Assembly: GCA_024336345.1 (NCBI GenBank)
Contig: JANFOG010000008.1
Coordinates: 1,054,001-1,118,000, forward strand
Source: Mariannaea sp. PMI_226
Lineage: Eukaryota > Ascomycota > Sordariomycetes > Hypocreales > Nectriaceae
DNA length: 64,000 nucleotides
Direction of reading: 5' to 3'
A program made the position numbers and the translations under genes. Shown piece by piece: positions 1 through 12,768 of the stretch. The stretch's first letter is position 1, and every line of letters begins with the position of its first letter. The notes under the pieces were generated by a model. The model ran no database searches. It was given only the letters and a program-made list of their open reading frames with translations, and was not told where the DNA came from.

Positions 1-86
1 ACAGGAAGCGAAGATCCTTTGGCAACTGGGTCATTGCGACATATTTCAACCCCATGCAGGCACCTCGTCAGTCAAGTAGTCAAGCC

Positions 87-122
87 AAAAAAAAAAAAAA
101 AAAGAATGTATATATATATATA
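87..122. repeat. A17 run followed by TA dinucleotide repeat
   Basis: Seventeen consecutive A residues (87-103) are followed within a few bases by about seven TA units. This is simple-sequence DNA in a gene-free stretch; no function is inferred. Confidence 0.9.
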
Positions 123-1482
123 ATGTGGAAAAAAAAAAGAAAAAAAAAGAGAAATGCTTCCCAGTGTAAATGAGTATGGAGTACATACAGATTACTATGC
201 ACAAGATCTGACTTCCAAGTTTTCCAAATACGTGCCGCTGGGCTTGTGGTCTAGGATCCGCTGCGGGAAAAAAAAATTGTTAAGCAGACCGCTCTTCACA
301 TGGACCTGCTTCTAGAACACGTTGCACAACGCTGCGAAATATGCAGCCAAAACAGCCAAGACAGCCATATGAGCAGGGGGCCTGCATATAGGACCCTGAA
401 ACGGCAAGATATGGATAGGGATGTAGCAATTCGAATGATTTCTAAAAATCTACAGTTTCTCTGTAATTGAGGCTCAGATTAATCCTTAATTTTTCTTTCT
501 TCCTGGGCATATATCGGCTAGCACGAAAAAGTTGGCCACTGAGAAATCCCTGACCTGGCCTTGGAATGTTACACGCAGACGGGGATGCCGGCCGGGAAGG
601 CACCAAATGTAAGCAAGCAACAGAGTTTCCCAAGCGGCCGGCAGAGCATCGCTTGTGCACGTGCGGCATGTGCGGCGGCCGCGCGGCGTGTCATGAAGTC
701 AAACCACCTTGAGGCCGGGACGAGATCATCGTTTTATCATGATGAAGAAAAAAAAAATAAAGAACCGGAAAGAATATAGGTGGCAACAAGAAGCCACTAG
801 CGAGCGCTCAAAATATGGGAATGGGGGGGGTTATCGAGACAGACACTTGACTTGGAATGCTCACGCCATGTGCGGACTGCGGACTATGTAGAGATCCGGT
901 GGTGGCCAATTCAAAAAATTAGTAGGTAAGTAGGGAACTAGGCGGGCGTTGTTTTAAATTGCTACTAGTAACTAAACTAAAAGACTCAGGAAAATACAAC
1001 TAGGCAGGTTTTTCCTCCTCCTAGGGGCTGCTAAAATGATAATTAGACCGATAACGCCCGCCTTGTAAGGCGAAAGGTCTCCATAGTGCCCATAGTGCTG
1101 CCGGGTTGAGTAATTAAGTGCAAGACTGTCTCCCTCGACGAAGTCTGGTGGTCAGCCTTAATTATGGATGGAGAAGTGTTGAAACGGATCCGTTATGAGA
1201 CACAATAAGTACCAGAGTAAAATTTCATTTCAGTGAATGCATAAGGGATCCATGAGATGCAGCGGAGTCCTCACATAAACTGCCTAGCTAACTCTACTCC
1301 GAGATGGCACAAGAAACGTGGATGCCATCCTTTCATTACAATGTGGGATGTGGGAGAAATGATATCAGGGTGCTTATTTTGAACTACCTAGTCAGGCCCA
1401 ATGCATTAGCAGCAGCCTGTCAAGTACATAGATAGTCCCGCACAAAGAAACCCTCGCAATTGAGTCAGAGCATGCATGCATT

Positions 1483-1504
1483 CACACACACACGCACACA
1501 CACA
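1483..1504. repeat. CA dinucleotide microsatellite
   Basis: About ten CA units interrupted by a single G. It is intergenic and would be a length-polymorphic marker; no function is inferred. Confidence 0.9.
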
Positions 1505-4190
1505 AGGAAAAGGGGTGGTAGCCCATAGGATTTGATCAAGGGCAGTTATTAGGCTGCATGTCCAAAAAGTCGGGATTTGGAAAACGAGATGGACAGTCAG
1601 CTTGGACGGCATGTGCTGGAAGAGACAACAAAGTCAACAACAGACCAATATCACGTCACAACCCAATGATGACAAGAGTTTAAGCTAGAGGCGCAAGCTT
1701 CACTGGATGGGGCAGGGGGAGGAGGAGGAGGAGAAGCATATCTTGGTAGAGTAAACACAGTAGTACACGGCTATTACGTCGACTATGATCGCGGGAGTAA
1801 CGATGCATGTGGCAGGGCACAGAACGTAGCCAAAAGGCAGAAGTGCAGGGAAGTGGCAGAAGAGCGGTGACAGTACGTACCTTGCAGACAGGCATATGGG
1901 GTCAACAAGCCAACAAGATAGGTGGCTATGGGCAACATGGCTTGAATCTGGCAGTCAAGAGCTTCAGCCCCCTTGGCACTACTGTCGAGGCAAGGCCTGG
2001 TGTGGATGGGCGAATGGCTTGTTTGGTGGAGGCGTTGTCAGGCCCCCAGTCACGCGAGGTGCGAGCGACCAGTGAATGGAGACTCCGCCTTGGGAAACCT
2101 CTTCGGGGGACATTGATACTTTCCGCCGTTTTGGCCTGTTGCTTGGTATTATGTTTATCCAACATTCACGGTCCTCAGACCGTCGCTATCCATCATGAGA
2201 AGCTCAGCTACCATTCGCACAGGGACGAGAAAGCCTCACAGACAACCTTGCGAAGAACACCTGCATCGTGCAGATGATAGCTGCACCCATGTCTGGGTTT
2301 TTTTCTTTCCTTTCTGTTTGGGACCCGTCACACGTGCTACAACTAGCTAGCCAAGGATAGCAAAATAATTAGAACCAGGAAAAAGAAATGTCGAGACCCT
2401 CCTGAGGGCAAGCAGAAAGGCGGGCATACGTGTCGAGCGTTCCCAATGATGTTCAGAGCTGGTGAGGTTGAGGCCCAGCAGCTACAGTGGAGCCTTCAGC
2501 ACTAATCAGTGGAGATCAAATCTTAGCGGATCAACTCTCAGGCAATTATGCCGCCGGCTTCTCATTGCTCAATTCTGGAGATGCTAATAAAGGAGCCCCG
2601 TCGAAGTAGAAGCGGCGAATATACTTAGAGGCTGGGGCTCTGGGAACCGGACTTTTCTGCCCCTGGTGCTCTTGAGGCTAGAGCTTGTTACCTACTATCT
2701 AGAGCTACCAGACCCGCAGGGCAGGTCTTTCTCCGGAAGGGGTGTGTTTAGCAAATGCAGGCCGTCGAGAGACGGGCAGCGTGGGCAGCTCAGTGGCCCC
2801 CGCTCTCGGTAGCATGTACTGTATCTCTTGCATGCACTCGGTGTCTAGTATGGATCCCTGGTGTGCTTGACCATGAAATAGGTGCAATATATACATAGTA
2901 TCCCACTTTCACTCATCCACAAACGTATAGGATGATGATTGGGCACAGTGTGAGCACCGCCACGAATATCCGCGGAAACAGCGCACAGGATTGGTTTAGA
3001 CACACGCGCTCAGCCAGCCGTGAGCAAGTGCCTACTTAGCGTTCGTTCGTCGTGTGAAGGCTCCAAAAATCCTTTGAAGCATTTCCTAAAGCTCATCATG
3101 TCCTTGTCACCCGGTGGTACGTTGCACTTGTAGCCGGGGGGGATTGATGAGAGGGGGGAGTTGGGATCTCGATGCCTGCTTGACAGCAACTATAGACAGA
3201 CAGAACAAGTAGTCATCCCCAAGGCCAGGTCAAGAAGGCTGAGCGAGTGCGAGATGCATGACAAAATTTCCAGGAGGGGGACCTAATCCTCCTCCCACGA
3301 TGTGGTCTTGTAGGGGTCTACTATGTGGTCTACTACGTGACGGATGTTTGCTTGGATGCACCCGGGTCCGGACGACCCCCCCACAAGACCATGTCTCAAT
3401 GGGGTGTTGGAACGCCTCTGCATGGAGGACGAATACTCTGTTGCCCCTCTTATCAAGTGAAATTGGTCGGACCGTAACTCCAACAGGTTCTCTTGAGCGA
3501 ATGTCCAGGGGCTGGATGGCCATGGCCCACACCTCTGCACACCTCTCTGCATCTTCCGCTCTTCACGCCTCAAGCCTCGTTCCGCCATCCGCCATCCGCA
3601 ACCACCAAGTGGAGGGAGGGTTGTCAGGGGATGGATGGGGATGGCAGTTGAGCCCCGACAATATGGGTAGATGGAACGGTGACCAAGGCAGCTAGCTAAA
3701 AAACCCGGCTGCGCTTGAAGCCTGTGCATTTGGGGATATGCGGACTGAGAGAATGGGGAAGTAGATATTAGATGCCGTTGCCCCCAGATCCAAGCGGCAT
3801 TCTCGCACATTCTTCTTCATGACTATTTTCTTCATAATCGACACACATATATTCTCTTACACCATCGGCGAAGCCTACATATAATTCTCTCTACCTGCCC
3901 ATATTGGCGCACCCCTTCCTTCAGAACTAAGCCCTTCGTCCGCGCCGTCCTACCTTGATCGGTATCCTCGTTATACTTCTGAGCACTGCTTGTGGTTGAC
4001 CAACGCACCGAGCTTAGTCAGTGGCCCGACAATATTTCCAAGCAATTGATCAGTCGGTTTGGACGATACCTTATTTTTTACCTTTTATCAGCCTTTCTCA
4101 GCACAGGCCACTACAACTTGATTCGTACTTGTACTTGGTCCGAAACGAGAGGGCAATAACTACTACTGTGTTGGGCGCCACTTCCACTTG

Positions 4191-6559
4191 ATGAACACCA
4201 TTCTCCAGCCCATGGGTGTCAACGCCACAACCCAGAGCCATTACTCATCGCCTACGCCTTCACCACCACACTCGCCTTATAACTTTTACGCGGGCCTTCC
4301 CAACACCTCCTACGTCTGGTATCCGCCAGTCATGGACCCAGTGCCTTCATTCTCACACTCGCAACACACGGCTCCCATGACGAAAGACGCAGATGCATAC
4401 CCGGCCATTGAGGAACTTCCTTCTAGTTCCGCATCTCCCAACTCGCAGTTTCTTGGTATCGAAGGCCTTGGATCCTCATCCTCTGCCCCATCTCCAGCTG
4501 CGACAGTTCTCGAGACCAATCGAGTGACTATTCCTTCAGTCCCCGCTGCTTGTCTGGCTTGCGTGAGTTCGCCCCCCATCTTTTCTTAAGTCTAAAGGTT
4601 TTTTTTTTTATCTTCAATGTTCAGTCTCCTCCAATCTGATTTGATGGGAAGGGGGGTGGGAACTTGTTTTTTTTTTACTGCCCATTACCTCTATTTCAGG
4701 CACTATCAGCTAACCAAATTTCTTACTATACAGCGTGGTAAGCACCTCAAATGTGATGGTCAAAGCCCATGCTCCCGTTGCACCAGCTCTCAATCTGAGT
4801 GTATTTATGTCGCTTCCCGTCGTGGATACAAAGGCCCCCGCCGCGGTACTGCTAAGAACTCTAACAAGCGTCATGCTTCGTCGCCCGCACGCGAATCCTC
4901 CTCCAGCGTTGATGGCCAAGTCCGAGTCAGTGCAACTACTGTTGCTCCTCTGACCTCAACCCTTCCATCTACCTTCAATCCTAATATTGTTCTCCCTGAC
5001 AACTCTCCCTCTCCCTTTGTCCCCAGCAACTCTCCACCTACTAGAGCACACATGGGTATCTACCAACACTACCACCCTCATAGTGGTGATGCTTCAGGCA
5101 TGATTCTCAGCAGCCACCAGGTGCCCGCTCGAGTGCCGGTGCCCACCCCTGGACAACGGTGTATCGACTCCTTCTACCGCCATTTTCATCCTGCTCATCC
5201 TTTTGTATTGCCAAGAGACTACGTCCTTCGTATCGCCAAAGAGGGCACGCTTGAACCCCTCTTGGCCGCCATGCGCTGGATCGGCTCGCTCTACATAGAT
5301 GCCGGTCCAACCCGCCAAAGCTTCTTCGACGAGGCCTACCGTCTTGCCTATGAGCCCGCACGACCAAAGGATGGATTCCTTGTTCAAGCTATGCTACTTC
5401 TCGTCCTCGGACTTGATGGCAGCTGCCAACAGGAGAAGGCCCGAGAAGTCCTGGTCGATGTTGAGCGACTTGCGGTCCAAATTGGCCTCAACACTCGACT
5501 CTTTGCTTCCCTCAATAGCCGAGGCATGCCGATCCTTGAAGAGAGTTGGCGGAGAACCTGGTGGGACCTCTATGTTGTCGATAGCATGATCGCAGGAGTC
5601 CATCGCACTACGAACTTCCTCCTGTACGACATCCCTGCCGACGTGGCTCTTCCGTGCGAAGAACACGAATATGTCTCAGGTGTAAGCTCGAACAGCAACT
5701 TCTTTCATAACTCCTACATGTGCTGACCTGTCGGTATCAGCACATTCCCCAACCTCTCCATCTTGAGGACATGGAGGACAATGGCTTTTCAGGCGAAGAG
5801 CGGGAATTCTCATCATTTGCCTACCGGATTCAATGCGCTCGCAATCTAGGCAAATTCATGAGGGTTCCACCTATATATGGACCAGAGGATGAAAGCTTGG
5901 GTATCATTGAGGCGCTTCTGACAAACTGGCGCCTGCACCTGCCAGAGTCCAAGCGATATTCGCTTTACAGAGATGGCAAGCTGGATGAGATGATGTTCCA
6001 GGCGCATATGATGCACCATGCAACTTCGATTCTGCTCCACCAGCCTCACTCCCAGCTAGATTCATCCCCGACTCGGTCTGTTAACTCTTGCGCACCCCAT
6101 GCACCAGTCCCCTCGGGCGATGCTTTCAATGCGCATACCAAGCACACCATTCAGTCGGCTAATGAGATTAGCAAGTTGGTCACTCACCGTGTACCGTTGC
6201 TGTCCCATTCACACTTCTTCGCATGTGTGCTAACGCTTTCATCTATTGTCCATATTAGCAGATGGGCACTTCTCTTCGTACCTCACAATGACGACAATCT
6301 CCGCCAGCAGATTCGCCTCAACATTGGTGCACTCGGGGAACTTTCACGAGTGTGGCCAGCAGCGGCCCGCGCAGCTGGTGAAGTGAAGGGCGTTGCGCAG
6401 GAGGTATATCGCGTCAAGAAACAACAACAATCGACCCCTCAGTACTGGCTAGGTCTTTCCCAAGAAGATGTCATTAATAGCATTGCTACCGATGAGTCCA
6501 TCATCGCTGAAATTGAGAATATACCGACCATGCCTGGGGGTTCAGACATGTTGGGTTGA
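4191..6559 (+). CDS. Zn(II)2Cys6 fungal transcription factor
   Basis: A nuclear DNA-binding regulator of about 712 residues from three exons: 4191-4562, 4734-5681 and 5741-6559. Introns are GTGAGT...CAG (171 bases) and GTAAGC...CAG (59 bases), both phase 0. The zinc cluster spans Cys121 to Cys147 with the canonical spacing C-x2-C-x6-C-x5-C-x2-C-x6-C, followed by a basic stretch rich in Arg, Lys and Gly. The first intron falls exactly after the second Cys. The N-terminus is Ser/Pro-rich and disordered. The middle (from about residue 285) has the helical fungal-specific factor domain, with a SWRRTWWDLYVVDS motif typical of that family. I chose the ATG at 4191 because it is the first in frame and the preceding codon is TTG. 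Target genes are unknown; the same-strand ABCG transporter 2 kb downstream is a candidate. Confidence 0.92.
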
Positions 6560-8597
6560 GCTGAAGCCTTGCACCTGGGGATAGCTCACTTGGGTGCAAT
6601 GAAAGATATATGAATCTTGGTTCGGAAGGGAGGGAAGTAAGAGATGCATGAACGAATTTTATTGAAGATAATGGATATTATGTTTTCTGATGAGGCTATA
6701 ATTTGGATCCGAGAAAGGCTTGCATTATGTGATTGGGTGGGCATTTCAGGATGGGATTAGAAATGTTGAACTTATTTGAGCCCAGGATAACTCGGCGTTT
6801 GGAACATGGGAAATACCCAGCGATACTTGGAGTCGGATGTCCAAAATATTACAAGTCATCTTTTGTTTTTACGACAGTTGAGAATTTAAATGCCTTTTTT
6901 TTAATATCATTTTCTTACGGATCGCACCTGAGCCAAATAGGACAAGTAGCGGACAAGACAGATATGATGAGGATTTTGAGTCCGCACATGCAGGCTGCCA
7001 GTCCTTGGTTAGATATCACCGAAGCTATGAAACTCTCAAGAACAGCTACTGACTGAAGGAAAGTGCTTTGGTTGCTGTCATTCTGAACTGGAAAACAGGG
7101 CATGGTGACTTTGGTAATTACCTACACCTTTTGTTGAATGTAAGACTGCAGGGCTAGGCGAGAGACACTACGGAGTAGGAAGGTGGATGACGGGAAAATC
7201 GCAGATTGGGAACGGTTTGTGGAACACAAGGCCGTGCAAAAGGACGTATTTGGGAAGAACAAGCAAATGTTGCCTGTCAAAAGAAAAAACTTTCAAATGG
7301 GTAATTGAGACAGACTTTCCACGGGGGAGGAAAAGAGGTTTGGAAGGGGGGGAGGACGGGTGCACGCATATTGCTAGACCGTTGGAATAGAGTCTCAGCC
7401 CAAGAAACTAATTACATGCAGCAACTCAAATAAAGCGTCAAAATTTCAGCGTGGCTTTTGCAAGCCACACAGCCTTTTTCGGGGGGCCGTGATTCTGCTA
7501 TGGAGAAAAGAAAACGGGACGTACCATGTAGGATCGGCGACCTCAGCCCTACAATGGTCGCCGACCTCGATTCTGAATAGAGCCCGTTGACCAATCACAG
7601 GCGACCCCGGCCTTCAACCATGGCCGAGACGGGAACTTTTCGGGGACCTCTAATTAGAGTGGGCGGGCCGTCGGTGGTACGTCACTGCATTAGTTATCGC
7701 AGCAGTGTGTTGTGGTGCATTTTGAGCTGCTCAGGTGTCCTGTGCATTTGTTTTGCTGGCTCCACTCAAACGAGCTCTTGGGCAGCTTGTTCCTGATCAT
7801 TCACTGTCTGGCGTCTGTTCATTATCGAAAGCCTCATAAGCACTACGGTTGCGCATCCAAGACAACGCAGCGAATTAGGTCGATTTTTTCGGCGACAGCG
7901 TCTTACATACATGCTTCATGGTTGTTCGACACAAAAAAAAAAAAAAAAAAAAGACTTAAAGCCTGGCGTGTTACTGAGACAAATGGGAGCCGTTGGGTTT
8001 TGCGGAGACACGGTTTAAACTGGCGGGTCATCGCTCTGTTTTTGGTCTTGTAAAAACGACGTTTATGTTTTACAGATAAAAACAACGATACAATTCGACG
8101 CCGTGTGCAGTTTTCGTGAGCCAGCCTGGATCTCAAAAAGAAGAAGAAGAAAAAGGAAAAAGAAAAAAAAACCACCAATATCTAAAGCGGTGCATCATGC
8201 ATATTTACAAAACTGCATGAACAACAAAGCCAAGCATCTTCGGGTCTCGGCAACCGGCACTCGACAGCCAGCTGAGGCTGTAAAACTACGCTATTGAAAC
8301 TGTTGCATCCAAGACTTATGCCAACCACATTGCCGATTTGATTAGTCTACTTTTGACTTCCATCTCCGCCGCCGCCGCTGACAGCTGTCACCGTATCAAC
8401 AAATTTGATTTCGGGGGTCCGATTCCTCCTAATCGCCGGCCGTGAGCGGAAAAAAAGAGGCGTCTCTGTTCGGAGGGCTGATCTTACTACAAAAAGCAAT
8501 CGTGCCGAGCCCTCTTTTCTCCCCCTTCTCTCTTTTTCTCATCCTTCTTAATCATCTTCATAATCACTGCACGACAAATACACGCCTCTTGTGCAAA
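6560..8597. other. Intergenic region, transcription factor to ABCG gene
   Basis: Two kilobases without a supported gene. Open frames are under 115 codons, mostly not ATG-led and on both strands. It contains a 20-A run (7933-7952), an A/G-rich stretch (about 8137-8170) and one TACGGAGTA motif (7169-7177). The last 90 bases before the ABCG start are C/T-rich, as expected for a fungal core promoter. Confidence 0.6.
8511..8550 (+). promoter_or_regulatory. Pyrimidine-rich core promoter or leader of the ABCG gene
   Basis: An almost pure C/T tract ending about 50 bases before the ATG at 8598. In filamentous fungi such tracts commonly lie at or just before the transcription start. The assignment rests on position and composition only. 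Confidence 0.4.
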
Positions 8598-10713
8598 ATG
8601 AAGAATAATTACGACACCACCGAGGACCCGGAGCGGGCGCCAGGTGCTGAGAGGCATCTGATGAACACCACCGTCAAGAGCTTCACCTGGCGAGGAGTGA
8701 CAGTCAGTGTCAAGGATCGCGAAACAAAGCAGCCAAAGAAAATCGTGGACGGTGTCGATGGAATTGTAGAAGCAGGTGAGTTTGCGACCGTATCTATTTG
8801 TTCCTCCTCTCACTCTCTCTCCCCCTTTTTTTTTTTTTTTTTTCTCTCTCCCCCTTCCCCATCGAGAAATGTCTCCGGCTGCTTACACTTCTTCCTCAAC
8901 CCAGGTGAGATCTGCGCCCTCATGGGCCCTTCTGGCTGCGGTAAAACAACCCTTCTAAACGTACTCGCCCGACGGTCTACGAATGCCAGCCAGGTGGAAT
9001 CCGAAGTCTTTGTCAATGGGAGCCGCTTGTCACTGAGAGAATTCCGCCAAATTTCGTGCTATGTTGAGCAGGAAGACGCCCTAATTGGCGCTTTGACTGT
9101 CCGTGAGACTCTAGAGTTTTCCTCACGCCTCTCAAGCACCAGGTGAGACATTCCTCCCCCCCCCCAAAAGAAAATATGAATAACACATCATCTTTCAACC
9201 CCTCATTTTAAGCACTCTTTTTGGTTAGATTCTAATCAAATATGCGTTTCCTAGTTCCCTCCCCAAGCAAGAGCGCATTAGTCGCATCAACGGCCTCCTC
9301 GAATCATTTGGTCTGGCTGAGCAGGCGAATGCTCTCATTGGCACGCCCATTCGAAAGGGCATCTCAGGCGGTCAGAAGCGTCGCGTAGGTGTCGCCAGTC
9401 AACTCATTACCAGCCCGAAGCTTCTGTTCCTGGACGAGCCCACCAGCGGCCTTGATTCGACCGCCAGCTGGGAGGTCGTCAAGTACCTGCGTGACGTCGC
9501 CCGTCGCAACAACCTCATCGTTGTCTGCTCCATCCACCAGCCGTCAACCTCGACTTTCAACCTCTTTGACAAGTTGCTCCTCCTCTCTGGCGGCAAGCCT
9601 CACTACTTTGGCCCCATCAGCGGCGTCACTGAGTATTACACCGAAGCCGGTGCTGCAGTCCCGCAATATGTCAACCCTGCTGAGCACCTGCTCGAGCTCG
9701 TCAACATCGACTTTGCGCAGGACAAGGCTGGAGCAGCACAGCGTCTGGACAAACTTCAAGCGGCATGGCAGACATCTCGCCAGTCAAGTGAAGTGACTAC
9801 GAGTATCGCGTCTGCGGAGGCTGCTGGTGGCCAATTCACCATCGAGTCTGTCGACAAGCCGCCTAGCATGCCTAGTCTCACACTGACGCTGCTGCATCGT
9901 AGCTTCATCAAGAGCTACCGAGACGTGGTGGCTTATGGAATTCGTGCGGCAATGTACCTCGGACTGGCCATTATGATGGGAACCGTTTGGCTGCGTCTGG
10001 CCCCGGACCAGGAGTCCATCCAGCCATTTATCAATGCCATCTTCTTCGGTTCTGCCTTCATGAGTTTCATGGCTGTGGCGTATGTGCCCGCGTTTATTGA
10101 GGACCGCCAGCAATATGTCAAAGAGCACCAGAATGGGTTATATGGTGCTGCCGAGCTGATTGTGTCCAACTTCCTCATCGGCATCCCTTACTTGTTCCTC
10201 ATCTCCCTTATGTTCTCCGTCATCTCTTACTGGCTGTCCAATTTCCAGCCAACGGCCGCCGCTTTCTTTACCTGGGTCATGTGGCTGTTCCTCGACTTGC
10301 TGGCAGCTGAATCCCTTGTGGTCTTCATGACCTCGCTGTTCCCTAGCTTCGTCATCTCCCTCGCACTCGTGGCATTTGCCAACGGTCTGTGGATGTCGGT
10401 TGGCGGTTTCATGGTGCCCCCAACCATTCTCAACGTGTTCTACAAATACGTGTTTCACTACTGGGACTACCAAAAGTACGTGTTTGAGGGCATGATGATC
10501 AACGAGTTTGCCCACCGTGTGTACGACTGTGGCAAGGGCTGCCAGTGCATGTACCAATCGCCCTTGGCTAAGGAATGCAAAATTGAGGGCCAGGCGGTGC
10601 TGGACCAGTACGGTTATACGCCCGGTCACCTGGGGAGAGACGTCGGCATCATGATCTCCATTATTGTCGGTTATCGGTTGGCAGCTTGGGTGGTTCTGAA
10701 GTTGCGGAAGTAA
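8598..10713 (+). CDS. ABCG (white/WBC) half-size transporter
   Basis: Membrane exporter of about 624 residues with one nucleotide-binding domain followed by one membrane domain, so it should work as a dimer. Exons are 8598-8775, 8905-9142 and 9255-10713; all junctions are GT-AG and the summed phase closes. Walker A is at residues 67-74 (GPSGCGKT), the ABC signature SGGQK at 176-180, Walker B ends in Asp199-Glu200, and the switch His is His233 in SIHQPS. About six hydrophobic segments follow from roughly residue 300. The segment before the last hydrophobic stretch holds several Cys, as in ABCG extracellular loops. The first intron contains an 18-T run. The substrate is unknown. The length fits a half transporter, unlike the full-length PDR pumps of about 1500 residues. 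Confidence 0.93.
8826..8843. repeat. T18 run inside ABCG intron 1
   Basis: Eighteen consecutive T residues inside the 129-base first intron (8776-8904), upstream of the CAG acceptor. It may serve as the pyrimidine tract, and its length is likely unstable between strains. Confidence 0.9.
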
Positions 10714-11183
10714 GTGTAAGGAGAACGTACAGATTGATGATACCTTGTTAGTAATGATCGTGTCTTGCTATGGCATTGAGCTAGTGTGATTTCTTTTCTG
10801 GGGGGGGGGGTCTTTTGAGAGGGGTTAGAGGGGGCGATTTATTGTGTCACTATTGGGTATTAGATCGGATTCGAATAAGGTCCCTTTCATGTATGGTCGA
10901 TAAAAATAAAGGGCTTCGAAGACCATTATGTGTGTAAATGTAGGAGTAATGAGTAAGTGTTAGTGTACTGCGAGATATAGACAACTATGGTAGGCGTAAC
11001 AAAGGTTTCCAGTTGTCTATTATCCAGTCATCATTATCTCGGCTCGTATAAGCTTAATTAGACAATCAAGGTCCAGTCTCAAAAAAAAAAAAATATGCGT
11101 ATATGGTAGTGATATACAACGAATGCGACATCCTAAGCCCTTTGAATCCTCGTGGGCTCTCTCACCATCAGTGGATAACTACC
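10714..11183. other. Convergent 3' intergenic region, ABCG and GH5 genes
   Basis: Both neighbouring genes end here, so the stretch should hold two 3' UTRs and polyadenylation regions. An 11-G run lies at 10800-10810 and an A-rich run near 11080-11092. Nothing else is recognisable. Confidence 0.7.
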
Positions 11184-12649
11184 CTACTGACAAGGGTTCG
11201 TGATCTGGGTGAGATCGGGGATGACTCCAGCCAGATAGGCATCTGCGATTTGTTAGCATCTTTCTTTCACCTCCATCGATCGGTCATGTCCCGTGGTTGA
11301 CGTTCGCGACAGTTTGACAGTTGCGGAAACTCACTTTTGTAGGACCAACGGTAGTCGTCGCCCTGATCCGTCCTCCAAGACCAGAAGATCCATCCGTTCG
11401 CAGTCGACTCATAAGCGTGCACCTGAGCCGCAAAGAATTTGACATAGAAATCCTTGTTGCCATTGACGTCCCATTCGTCGCCAGAGAAACCTCCAGGGAT
11501 GGCAATACTCCATTCACCCACAATCACATCGCCACCATCCTCCCCATTGCTGCGATCCTCGCCGCAGGCCACATTGACGAGGCCATCTGGGTCTGAAGCT
11601 GCGGGTCCTCCCCATACGTAGTAGTGGTGGTCATCCCTCATAATCATGGACTTGTCGTCTAGGAACTCAACAGGGTCACCAGCGTTCCACGACTTGGCCA
11701 TCAGCTGGACGTGCAGACGTGCTGCGGCCGGGATGTTGCGGGTATCCTCTATGGCGCGGATTTTCTAATACATAGTTAGCTTATGCAGCAAACAAGGTAG
11801 CGTGGCATGGCGCAAAGAAGAAGAAAAAAATTAAGAGGGATCGTACATTGACTCCCTCCTTGTAGTATGTGTCTCGCAGAGACTGGGGGGCTCCTCCGTT
11901 CTGGTCATTTCGGAGAGGCTCGTTAATAAGTTCGATCATACCGACGTTGCCGAAAATCTCAGGAGAGTCATAGACGGCGTTGGTAATCCATTCAATCCAT
12001 TTGTATGCGCGCTCGTAGTTCTCTTGGGTGTAGAATTTGACGTCATCATCGCCTACACCGTGTCCAGTGAATTGTTGGTTTGGCGTCTGGACACCAGGGC
12101 CACCGTGAAGACTTGGGATTTTTGTTAATTACTCGTTCCAATAGCTTGTAAAGGGGTAGGTGAGTACGAACTCGAGAATAACGTAGAGGCCTTTCTCAAG
12201 AGCCCAGGTACAAAACTGCTTCAGGAAGTCAAAGCCACCCTGCTGTCGTTAGTTTCTTATTGAATAGAGTAAGGGGAAAATGAGGATCGATAAAGTACCT
12301 TGGGGTAGAACTCTCCATCCTCGACAAGCTCCTCCATAATCCAATATCCCAGGGGAATACGAATGGTATTCAAGCCAATTTTCTTCATCAGGTCCAAGTC
12401 GGTCTCGTTAACCCATCTGTCCCAGTGACCCTGGAAGCCGGTGCTGGCATCCTGCACGTTCTGGTTGCAGGTGAACTCGTCGTTGTATCCTGCACAGCCT
12501 GTGGCAGCCCATTCGGAGTCGGACATCCAGGGCTCGAATAGGAGGACGGAACCCAAGTTTACGCCACGGATCTTGTCGAAGATGGGCAACCAGGCCTGGA
12601 CAGAAGAAGCCAAAGTCGCAACGGCGACTAGGCTAGAGGAAATTCTCAT
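11184..12649 (-). CDS. Secreted glycoside hydrolase family 5 beta-glucanase (exo-beta-1,3-glucanase-like)
   Basis: An extracellular glucan hydrolase of about 390 residues that probably acts on beta-1,3-glucan of cell walls. There are five exons, in minus-strand order: 12299-12649, 12172-12239, 11847-12111, 11335-11764 and 11184-11242. The N-terminus is a clear signal peptide, with cleavage likely after SSVQA near residue 19. Family marks in order: GVNLGS near residue 30, LDLHGGPG at 139-146, the acid/base Glu204 in INEP, and the nucleophile Glu312 in VGEWS. A WSWRT motif lies near the C-terminus. The second intron uses a GTTCGT donor, the only choice that restores DLHGGPG. The GEWS nucleophile motif resembles the exo-1,3-glucanase subfamily; beta-1,6 activity cannot be excluded. 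A TATA-like element lies about 112 bases upstream. Confidence 0.93.
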
Positions 12650-12760
12650 CTTGTGGAATTAGTAACCGGCACTCCAACAAACGAAAGAATGAAGTGTGAT
12701 CAAGTCACCGGTAAGTTGGGATGAAAGACTTCCAAGACAGGGCATGGAGCCAACTGGAAC

Positions 12761-12768
12761 TATATACA
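12761..12768 (-). promoter_or_regulatory. TATA-like element of the GH5 gene
   Basis: The sequence TATATACA on the + strand reads TGTATATA toward the GH5 gene and sits about 112 bases upstream of its ATG. Position and sequence fit a TATA box; no other evidence. Confidence 0.4.

Larger units (their letters stand above)
1..4190. other. Gene-poor region upstream of the Zn2Cys6 factor
   Basis: No gene can be supported here. The longest ATG-started frame is 1807-2277 (156 codons, + strand); it has one hydrophobic stretch near codons 100-118, no recognisable domain, and is overlapped by an open frame on the other strand. At 3258-3810 two frames of 145 and 175 codons lie antisense to each other and have composition rather than motif to explain them. 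The stretch also holds a 17-A run (87-103) followed by a TA repeat, a CA repeat (1483-1504) and a GGA tract (1715-1734). About 3830-4190 is rich in C and T and probably holds the promoter and leader of the transcription-factor gene. Confidence 0.6.

Noticed and set aside
1807..2277. 156-codon ATG frame with one hydrophobic stretch
   Set aside because: No domain, no neighbours in frame, contradicted by an antisense frame. Kept only as a note in the region entry.
3258..3810. Overlapping 145- and 175-codon frames on opposite strands
   Set aside because: They exclude each other, have no motif and match no splice pattern; probably chance in GC-richer DNA.
10138..10629. 163-codon frame antisense to the ABCG membrane domain
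   Set aside because: Shadow of a verified gene; His/Val-rich from complementing hydrophobic codons.
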